This document shows, in pieces, positions 58,229 through 64,000 of a stretch of 64,000 nt of DNA. Source of the stretch: Paraktedonobacter sp035294465 (GTDB lineage Bacteria; Chloroflexota; Ktedonobacteria; Ktedonobacterales; Ktedonobacteraceae). The stretch spans positions 1 to 64,000 of the forward strand of contig DATGKW010000217.1 in assembly GCA_035294465.1 (NCBI GenBank). The letters run 5' to 3'. The notes below the pieces were generated by a model. That model searched no databases, was not told the DNA's origin, and worked only from the letters and a program-made list of their open reading frames with translations. Numbering within the stretch: position 1 is the stretch's first letter; every line of letters starts with the position of its first letter. Both the position numbers and the translations under genes were made by a program.

Positions 58229-59650
58229 ATGTTGCCACTATCCGTTATTATTCCAACCCACAATCGCGCAGATCTCCTGGACAAAACATTGCATTCGCTC
58301 ACCTATCAGTCAAAAACAGACTTCCCGATCATTCTTGTTGATCACGGGTCAACAGATGATACAGAGGCCGTCTATCGGAAATATAAAGATAGGTTGCGTG
58401 TATCGTATTACAAGATTCCCAGAGAGGGGTATGCTCCTGCGGTCGCCAGAGACTTTGGCGTAAAGAAGATAGAAACTCCACTTCTTGTCTTCCTTGATTG
58501 CGGAACCGTCGTGCCAACACGGTACATTGAGGCTCACATGGCGTTTCATCATCGTTACACCAATTATGTAGGCATTGGGTTGCGACATGGATATCGCGAC
58601 CTGGGAACAGGCTCGCAATATATTCTAGAGAGTGCAGAGTCCTACGGAGATTTAGCTCCTTTGTTGGGCCAGAAGGGACGCGATCAAGCAGAAGCGGAAA
58701 TACCCCTGCACGATGTGCGCACAGGCATCGACCTGGAGAACGCCTGCATGCCCTGGTACTTTGGCTGGACCACCAATCTCTCTCTCCCAAAAGAGGCGTA
58801 TCTCTCTGCCGGAGGGTTTAACCTGGAACTCAAGGGATGGGGCTACGAGGATATCGATCTGTGTTATAAACTCTACAAGCAAGGTCTGAAATTTGCCTTT
58901 GTCCAGGACGGATGGAGCATTGAACTTCCTCAATCGCGTCTTCCATACAAGGAGCGCCTTGAAAACGGTCGCGATAATATGTTTCATTGTTACCAGAGGC
59001 AGCGTAGTCTAGCTTTAGAGTCCCTGCTTCTAGCTGTAGGACTGTTACGTAAAGCCATCGCCGCGTATCGCGCCCTCCCTACAACAAGCGAGGAAACATT
59101 CTCAGCCGTTGCGGGCGAGATACGCACGCACTTTCAGTACTTCCAGCAGGCAGAGGATCTGTTCCGCTATCTCACAAAGGTAGGGCAGGAAAGGGTCGCG
59201 TGTCCCCCCATACCAGATCGGGTACGCTCCCAGTTGACACAACCAACCTTGTTTATAGGAGGCACGGGCCGGGAAGCTGAAGATTACGACTATCTCACGC
59301 TGATCGACGAGAACTATAGCTCAACCCCCTCTGTCTGGTCCTGCTGTGGAATTCTTATCCCTCTCCCCGATCAATCCCTCGGAACGGTCATTGTTTCGGA
59401 CATCTGGAAGAGACTTGACTGGACACCCTCTTATGCTTTTGCCCTTCCCGGAGTATCATTGCTAGAGTTCTTGATCTCAGAAATACAGCGCGCAGCCAAA
59501 AAAGCCGTTTTTCTGGATTCACTCCCTGCTTCGCCGGATTGCCCCGGCGTCTCAGTAGAGACACTCGAAAGCCTGTGCAAGAAATACGGCCTTCCGTTTG
59601 AAATCGTTTCGCTCTCTCAGCCGGTCGGAGCAAAATCCTCTGTTTCTTGA
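58229..59650 (+). CDS. Family 2 glycosyltransferase with extra C-terminal domain
   Basis: 473 residues; ATG after AAGGAG. The GT2 start VIIPTHNRADLLDKTL, the nucleotide-binding region and the acidic VFLDCG (in the DxD position) lie in the first 100 residues. Later, the AGGFNLELKGWGYEDIDLCYKL region is the galactosyltransferase C-terminal pattern, with the catalytic-base ED. The last 170 residues have no family I recognise. In the cluster it could attach a sugar to the aglycone or build a sugar on a carrier. Only one glycosyltransferase and no deoxysugar genes are visible, so any sugar would come from general metabolism. Confidence 0.82.
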   Translation: MLPLSVIIPTHNRADLLDKTLHSLTYQSKTDFPIILVDHGSTDDTEAVYRKYKDRLRVSYYKIPREGYAPAVARDFGVKKIETPLLVFLDCGTVVPTRYIEAHMAFHHRYTNYVGIGLRHGYRDLGTGSQYILESAESYGDLAPLLGQKGRDQAEAEIPLHDVRTGIDLENACMPWYFGWTTNLSLPKEAYLSAGGFNLELKGWGYEDIDLCYKLYKQGLKFAFVQDGWSIELPQSRLPYKERLENGRDNMFHCYQRQRSLALESLLLAVGLLRKAIAAYRALPTTSEETFSAVAGEIRTHFQYFQQAEDLFRYLTKVGQERVACPPIPDRVRSQLTQPTLFIGGTGREAEDYDYLTLIDENYSSTPSVWSCCGILIPLPDQSLGTVIVSDIWKRLDWTPSYAFALPGVSLLEFLISEIQRAAKKAVFLDSLPASPDCPGVSVETLESLCKKYGLPFEIVSLSQPVGAKSSVS

Positions 59651-59655
59651 AATGG

Positions 59656-59744
59656 ACCTGGCAGGAAGTTCCAGCCAGTAGTGTGCTTCACAAAATATGT
59701 GTAGTATAATCAATGCAAATTAGTACTTGTGCTTCCTGCCAGGT
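59656..59744 (+). repeat. 13-bp inverted repeat around a TATAAT
   Basis: ACCTGGCAGGAAG (59656-59668) is the exact reverse complement of 59732-59744, 63 bp apart. The interval holds TATAAT (59705-59710), a plausible -10 for the membrane-protein gene at 59792. The repeat could be a regulator site pair or a long-range terminator stem. Confidence 0.5.
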
Positions 59745-59791
59745 ACATCTTTATATGAGCAACGTCTTTTGTAGTTAAAGAAGGAGCCTTT

Positions 59792-60265
59792 ATGGTAAGC
59801 ACCGAGACTGCTGTCAGCACTCGTAGCACAACGTCACCACGCCTGCGTGGATTGACTATCGTTATTCTCTTTCTCCTCGCTATACAATTTGTGCTTGGAA
59901 TGGCGACGAATCTTTTCGTTACTATTCCTTCCGATCATCCAGGCGCCAATCCGCCTGAGTACTTTTCGGGCCTTTTTCATAGCATGACCTGGGCGGTTAC
60001 TTCCTCTCCCTTGTGGCTACTCCTGCATGCCAGCCTGGGACTATTGCTGGTCGTTTTGACACTCGTTATGCTCATCTCTGCCATTGTAGCGCGCAAGGGG
60101 AGCTGGATCACCGTCGCAGTCATCGGTTTTATCGGCGTATATAGCGCAGGTTTTAATGGCGGGAGTTTTTTAAACTACAATTACGACATCAATTCCTTCT
60201 TCATGGCCGTCGGTTTTATTGTGGCTATGACGGCCTATAGCTTCGGTCTTGCCATAAGGAAATAA
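59792..60265 (+). CDS. Four-helix membrane protein
   Basis: 157 residues; ATG after AAGGAGC. Four membrane helices are expected (about 20-42, 72-98, 106-126 and 132-152) with a polar 25-residue loop after the first (IPSDHPGANPPEYFSGLFHS). The first helix follows a Ser/Thr-rich N-terminus. The sequence suggests a small integral protein without a catalytic motif; I do not recognise a family. It sits within the cluster between the glycosyltransferase and the convergent hydroxylase, so it may serve immunity or membrane handling of the product (inference). Confidence 0.7.
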   Translation: MVSTETAVSTRSTTSPRLRGLTIVILFLLAIQFVLGMATNLFVTIPSDHPGANPPEYFSGLFHSMTWAVTSSPLWLLLHASLGLLLVVLTLVMLISAIVARKGSWITVAVIGFIGVYSAGFNGGSFLNYNYDINSFFMAVGFIVAMTAYSFGLAIRK

Positions 60266-60299
60266 CCGGGCTTCCAGAACTCGACGGAGGAGCAAACGA

Positions 60300-60340
60300 G
60301 AGAGGCGAGCACTCAACGCTCGCCTCTCTTGCCTCTCTTT
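60300..60340 (+). terminator. Terminator after the four-helix protein gene
   Basis: GAGAGGCGAGC (60300-60310) pairs perfectly with GCTCGCCTCTC (60318-60328), followed by TTGCCTCTCTTTT. It separates the convergent hydroxylase gene. Confidence 0.75.
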
Positions 60341-60373
60341 TCTCGTCTGCTTTTAGGGGGATGCAGGCTAGCC

Positions 60374-62047
60374 TCACCCAACCCCACCGGCAGATGTGAT
60401 GAGTCGGCGCTGCTCTTCTGAGACAGATAAGCGACCCAGCAGGCAGGCCAGAGCCTGCTCAAGTACCTGCTCGGTATCAAGAGCGGCCGTTTTGCACCTC
60501 CATCCTACAAAACCATCTGGCCGTACCAGTACTGCCCCATCGGGACTTACCCCATAGGTATCAAGAAAACGACCATCGATATCGATGAAGTCTCCCTGCC
60601 TCCCGATGCGATAGATATCCAGCGGGAGACCCATCCGCTCCGCGACACTACGGGCTACCTCTCGCCAGGCTTCGCCCTCCGAAGCAGTAAGTAAGACAAA
60701 GTGTTTGCCGAACAGATCGAGCGTCGAAAGTGCCCCTCCATTCCGCTGCAGGATTATATGCGGAGCATGGGTTCCGGGCCTCCCAGTTGGACAGTGGGGA
60801 TTCTCATAATATTCGTGATCGTTGGGGTCGCACGGGAGAGCTGACGAGTGATACCGATAGCCAAAAGCGACCGCATCATAGTCCACTGGAGGGGCAGACT
60901 GTTGACCGGCATGCGGAGAAGCGAAACGAGCAAACATAGCAAAGGCTTGCTCAACCGTCAATCGGGCGACCGGTTGACGTTCCTCAGTGTAGGTTAGGAG
61001 CAGTTCGGGATGGGCAATTCCCTTGATTACCAGAGCCAATTTCCAGGCGAGGTTATAGGCATCGGCGACGCCGGTATTGGCGCCAAAAGCTCCGGTAGGA
61101 GGTGTGACATGCGCTGCATCGCCGCAGAGAAACACATTGTCCTGCTGGAAACGCTCGGCCACCCAGGCTGCAACTTCCCAGGGGGTGACATTCACGATCT
61201 GGACCGGTAAATCTGGTATGCCGATAGCTGCGCGTACCAGCTCGACGCCGCGTGCACCGAGAAACTCTTCTTCTCGGTCTCCCCTCTCCGGGTAGTAGGT
61301 AGCGTACAGGCCGTAGCCGCGACCCTCCCCGCGAGCAAGTATGAGCGTCCCTCCTCGTATAGTTGGATTATTCACGAAACAAATGGCGATCCGCCGCCCG
61401 CGAAATGCTTGCCGCAGGTCAGCGGAGAAAAGAATGGTGAGCTGGTGCCCTTGCACGCCGGGTCCCTGCACTCCAATGCCGAGTTGCTGGCGAATGACGC
61501 TGCGATTGCCATCGGCTGCAACAAGGTAACGCGCTCGTACAGTGCGTTCACTGCCTGTTACGCAATCCCTGATCACTGCGTTTACCCCATCCATATCCCG
61601 CTCAAATGAGACCAGTTCCGTATGAAAGCGCAGATCTCCCCCCAATTTTGCCGCATGTGCTTGCAGGATTGGTTCTATGATATCCTGGCCCGTAATGCTC
61701 CCCTGAACAGGGCTGAGATCACTTTCAGTAGCGTCTTGCGTGATCCAACCAAACTCCTTGCCGGCCAGACTCTCTGCCTGCAACACGCTACTCTTTCGAT
61801 AAGCCGGGGGTTCTTCTCGCCGAATAGCCTCCTCAGCACCAACCGAGCGGAACAGCTCCATCGTGCGCATATTGAAGTTGAAGGCACGTGGATGTGGCGA
61901 GATCCCGTCGTGACGCTCTACCAGCAATGACGGAACGCCGTGCCAGGAAAGAAAAAGCGACATGGAAAGACCAACCAGGCTGCCACCTACAATCAGCACT
62001 GGCGTCGTTTCATCGTATCTGGGCTCGCGTGTCTGTGTATCGTTCAT
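60374..62047 (-). CDS. Aromatic FAD-dependent hydroxylase (RdmE/PgaE-like)
   Basis: 557 residues from the Met at 62047 on the minus strand, with GGGGA 8 nt upstream; a Met five codons earlier lacks an SD. The FAD-binding start is VLIVGGSLVGLSMSLFLSWHG (GxGxxG as GGSLVG), followed by the ERHDGISPHPRA region. The second signature is GDAAHVTPPTGAFGANTGVADAYNLAWKL. The C-terminal thioredoxin-like domain of the TcmG/RdmE class is present (about 400-557). These enzymes hydroxylate aromatic polyketide intermediates with NADPH and O2. It probably shares a transcript with the upstream methyltransferase. Confidence 0.9.
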   Translation of the reverse strand: MNDTQTREPRYDETTPVLIVGGSLVGLSMSLFLSWHGVPSLLVERHDGISPHPRAFNFNMRTMELFRSVGAEEAIRREEPPAYRKSSVLQAESLAGKEFGWITQDATESDLSPVQGSITGQDIIEPILQAHAAKLGGDLRFHTELVSFERDMDGVNAVIRDCVTGSERTVRARYLVAADGNRSVIRQQLGIGVQGPGVQGHQLTILFSADLRQAFRGRRIAICFVNNPTIRGGTLILARGEGRGYGLYATYYPERGDREEEFLGARGVELVRAAIGIPDLPVQIVNVTPWEVAAWVAERFQQDNVFLCGDAAHVTPPTGAFGANTGVADAYNLAWKLALVIKGIAHPELLLTYTEERQPVARLTVEQAFAMFARFASPHAGQQSAPPVDYDAVAFGYRYHSSALPCDPNDHEYYENPHCPTGRPGTHAPHIILQRNGGALSTLDLFGKHFVLLTASEGEAWREVARSVAERMGLPLDIYRIGRQGDFIDIDGRFLDTYGVSPDGAVLVRPDGFVGWRCKTAALDTEQVLEQALACLLGRLSVSEEQRRLITSAGGVG

Positions 62048-62066
62048 ATGCTCATTCCCCATTAGC

Positions 62067-62669
62067 TCAGCCTGTATAGGTAATGGACGCTAACCAGGCT
62101 GAGGGCCTATACTCACCTATGCTCAATTCAAAACAGCTTGCCTCAATAGCATTGATGCGCCACTCTTCCTGGAAGATGGAGTAGATCTCTGCCTGTGATA
62201 TGCCTCGCGGACCAAAACCATGAGGAAGCGTTTCGCTGAAACATAAGAGAAAGTACGACCCTCCAGGTTTGAGGACGCTTTTCAGGCCATTCACGAACAC
62301 CACCCGTTCTTCGTCCGAGAAGTTATGAAGAAGTCCACTATCCGTCACCGTCTCAAACGTTTTCCCTAACTCTTGCAGGGCAAGAGCGTCAGCTACCTGA
62401 AACGTCACATTCAATCCACGCGCGAGAGCTTTTTCACGCGCCTTTTTAATCGCCAGGGGAGAAATATCAACGCCCCATGTATCGTGCCCCCGTTGAGCGA
62501 AGTACAAAGCGTGCTCACCTGTTCCGCACCCCACGTCGAGCACAGTTCCCTGGATCTTGCCAGCCTGGACCAGGTCTACGAACGCCTGCTGTGGGTGATC
62601 GATATCCCATGGTGCGACACCCTCGTAAGCTGAATCAAAGCTGGTGAACAATTGATGCTTAACAGTCAT
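62067..62669 (-). CDS. SAM-dependent small-molecule methyltransferase
   Basis: 200 residues, minus strand, ATG (complement of 62667-62669) preceded by AAGGGAAG. Class I motif I is VLDVGCGTGEHALYFA, the acidic end of motif II is VDIS, and motif IV-like DSGLLHNFSDEE follows. The small size and lack of an extra domain fit a tailoring methyltransferase. The gene starts 263 bp from the divergent hydrolase and precedes the aromatic hydroxylase, so O-methylation of a freshly hydroxylated position is a reasonable guess, not shown by sequence. Confidence 0.87.
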   Translation of the reverse strand: MTVKHQLFTSFDSAYEGVAPWDIDHPQQAFVDLVQAGKIQGTVLDVGCGTGEHALYFAQRGHDTWGVDISPLAIKKAREKALARGLNVTFQVADALALQELGKTFETVTDSGLLHNFSDEERVVFVNGLKSVLKPGGSYFLLCFSETLPHGFGPRGISQAEIYSIFQEEWRINAIEASCFELSIGEYRPSAWLASITYTG

Positions 62670-62932
62670 TCCGGCTTCCCTTCTGTATGAAGACTAAGGA
62701 TTTCTCGTTTTCAGGTACACACGAGAGCGGCCCTGAAGGTGCTCATAAATCAAACCGGCGAACGTCTGCTGGTGCAGTTTCCTCCTGACAGAGCATGCCG
62801 GACAGAACTTCCAGTCTACTCACCTCACCTGTAAGAGCCTGGTTAGGGCAGTGAAGCATCCTGCGGTTAAAGCAGCAAACAGAAGAGGGTTACAGTCCTC
62901 AAACTGATTGAAAGGATGCAAGGAGGTCTCTT

Positions 62933-63754
62933 ATGTCCACTCCCCTTATGCCCGGCGCTGAGCCAGTTTCCATCGCCGAGGGCACACGCGGTGGCGTGTT
63001 GCTGCTTCACGGCTATACAGCCACGCCACAACAACTCCGCAATTGGGCTATGGCTTTCGCACGAGCCGGCTTCGCGGTGGAAGTGCCACTATTGCCAGGT
63101 CATGGCACGTTAGCCGAGGAACTGGCCGAGACCAGCTGGTCTGATTACGTTGACTGCGCGGATGCCTTTTACAAAAAACTCGCTGCGCGTCATCAGCAGA
63201 TCTTTGTAGGAGGGCTATGTACCGGGGGAAACATCGCTGCGTGGATGGCTATACGGTACCCTGCCACAACAGCCGGTCTGATGGTCATCAACGGCCATTT
63301 CAAGAACAAGGCACCTCGCGGTGGAACGGTTGATTCCTTGCGAGAGCTACTCAAAACCGGCAAGCGATTTTTTGAGTGGCCTACCCTTCCTAAACAAGTG
63401 GAAGACCCGCAGGCCCCTCCCATACTCGCTTACAACAAGATTCCCATCGCCCCGATGCTGTCATTGGGACCTGCGCGGATCGAACTATGTCAGCATCTTG
63501 GCGAGATCTTTTGCCCCGTTCTCGTCTTTGTGAGCCTGCTCGGCTCTGACGCAGACCCGGATAATCGGTGGTTTGAGAACGTATCAGGACCGGCTGAGCG
63601 CATCGTACTTGAGCGTAGTAACCATGTGGCCACCCTTGACTATGACAAGGAGGTCGTTTTTGAGCGCTCCCTGGCATTCGCTCTCGCTATCAGCGAGGCC
63701 AGACACGAACAGTCGCCGAAGGATATTGCCTACAGCCAGGCACAGGGGTTTTAA
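62933..63754 (+). CDS. Est30-like alpha/beta hydrolase with Cys nucleophile
   Basis: 273 residues; ATG after AAGGAGG. The fold resembles carboxylesterase Est30: the HGYTATPQQL oxyanion step, VPLLPGHGT, and the elbow GGLCTGG. The nucleophile is Cys96 where Est30 has Ser. The Asp lies in GSDADPDNR and the His in SNHVATLD, so the rest of the triad is in place. A GxCxG elbow occurs in dienelactone hydrolases and in some thioesterases. In this cluster it could release or lactonise the chain (inference). It is divergent from the methyltransferase and precedes the truncated ABC ATPase gene. Confidence 0.83.
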   Translation: MSTPLMPGAEPVSIAEGTRGGVLLLHGYTATPQQLRNWAMAFARAGFAVEVPLLPGHGTLAEELAETSWSDYVDCADAFYKKLAARHQQIFVGGLCTGGNIAAWMAIRYPATTAGLMVINGHFKNKAPRGGTVDSLRELLKTGKRFFEWPTLPKQVEDPQAPPILAYNKIPIAPMLSLGPARIELCQHLGEIFCPVLVFVSLLGSDADPDNRWFENVSGPAERIVLERSNHVATLDYDKEVVFERSLAFALAISEARHEQSPKDIAYSQAQGF

Positions 63755-63864
63755 GCCATGCTGCCGACGTCAGATCTTCTCAAAAGGAGAACGCACTATT
63801 TGAGCAGACCGCTGTAGTTATCGGAACAAAAACGGTTTTTCTAGAGAAAGAGAGGGTGTATGTG

Positions 63865-64000
63865 ATGGTATCCACTTCGCAAAATGCCCCTGCCATTGAG
63901 GTCCGTAACCTTGTTAAACGCTATGCTAAAGCTGCAATTACAGCGATAGATGATATATCTTTTACTGTTCAGCCTGGTGAGATCTTCGGTTTGCTAGGAC
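63865..64000 (+). CDS. ABC transporter ATPase, N-terminus only
   Basis: The last 136 bases encode about 45 residues from ATG 63865 (AGAGGG 8 nt upstream). They begin with a polar stretch, then IEVRNLVKRYAKAAITAIDD and FTVQPGEIFGLLG, which is the normal lead-in to a Walker A motif. The window ends before Walker A is complete. The GEIFGLLG context is that of the drug/antibiotic exporter class (DrrA-like), consistent with a second exporter in the cluster. Confidence 0.85.
   Translation, partial: MVSTSQNAPAIEVRNLVKRYAKAAITAIDDISFTVQPGEIFGLLG

Overview
The window looks like chromosomal DNA of a Ktedonobacteria-type Chloroflexota. The reasons are an XRE-type HTH regulator fused to TPR-like repeats, a zinc-ribbon/nucleotide-cyclase/AAA/TPR giant protein, several lipoproteins with classical lipoboxes, a sedolisin, a Thr/Pro-linked GH18 chitinase, and RsbW/STAS-type partner-switch proteins. 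Codon use is moderately GC-rich, and there are many GTG/TTG starts behind good Shine-Dalgarno (SD) sites. I assigned the taxon from gene content only. I see no tRNA, rRNA, CRISPR array, transposase or phage gene.

Layout. 0-9.6 kb: a truncated membrane protein, an HTH-TPR regulator, a small duplicated-repeat protein, a membrane-anchored alpha/beta hydrolase, an SGNH lipoprotein and a very large FtsX-type permease, then a thiosulfate sulfurtransferase plus SufU pair. 9.6-14 kb: cysS preceded by a promoter, a tiny ORF with Cys-Thr-Cys codons and two interleaved 10-bp inverted repeats (a probable cysteine attenuator), then a penicillin-acylase-family enzyme. 14-20.1 kb: a DoxX-Rieske fusion, a DeoR-type regulator and a tightly coupled sugar operon (GalT, inositol-monophosphatase-like hydrolase, arabinokinase/galactokinase-like GHMP kinase) whose promoter carries a perfect palindrome. 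20.2-29 kb: secG with an odd leader, a Gmad2 lipoprotein, an RNA methylase, the NAD(P)HX repair enzyme, rplI, a CoxG-like protein, an RNase D-like exonuclease and divergent STAS/anti-sigma kinase genes. 29-38 kb: a hypothetical protein, an FAD oxidoreductase, a haloperoxidase-like protein with altered active-site residues, a sedolisin downstream of Pho-box-like 11-bp repeats, a chagasin-like lipoprotein and a seven-repeat lectin-like propeller. 38-48 kb: glucokinase, an alpha/beta hydrolase with the cyclase/AAA/TPR protein, a chitinase, a sugar isomerase, a decayed Rid-family gene and a run of tiny ORFs.

48.6 kb to the right edge is a biosynthetic gene cluster of the type II (aromatic) polyketide kind. 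It has KS-alpha (Cys-His-His), a chain-length factor, a cupin, an SDR without its Ser/Tyr dyad, two ABM/dimeric-barrel proteins, a cytochrome P450, a MacB-like ABC exporter pair, a GT2 glycosyltransferase, a four-helix membrane protein, an aromatic FAD hydroxylase, a SAM methyltransferase, an alpha/beta hydrolase with a Cys nucleophile, and a truncated ABC ATPase. No acyl carrier protein is visible, so the cluster probably continues past the window or borrows an ACP. Type II PKS outside Actinobacteria is uncommon, and this cluster is the best candidate here for an undescribed system. The cysS leader is the best candidate for an undescribed regulatory element.
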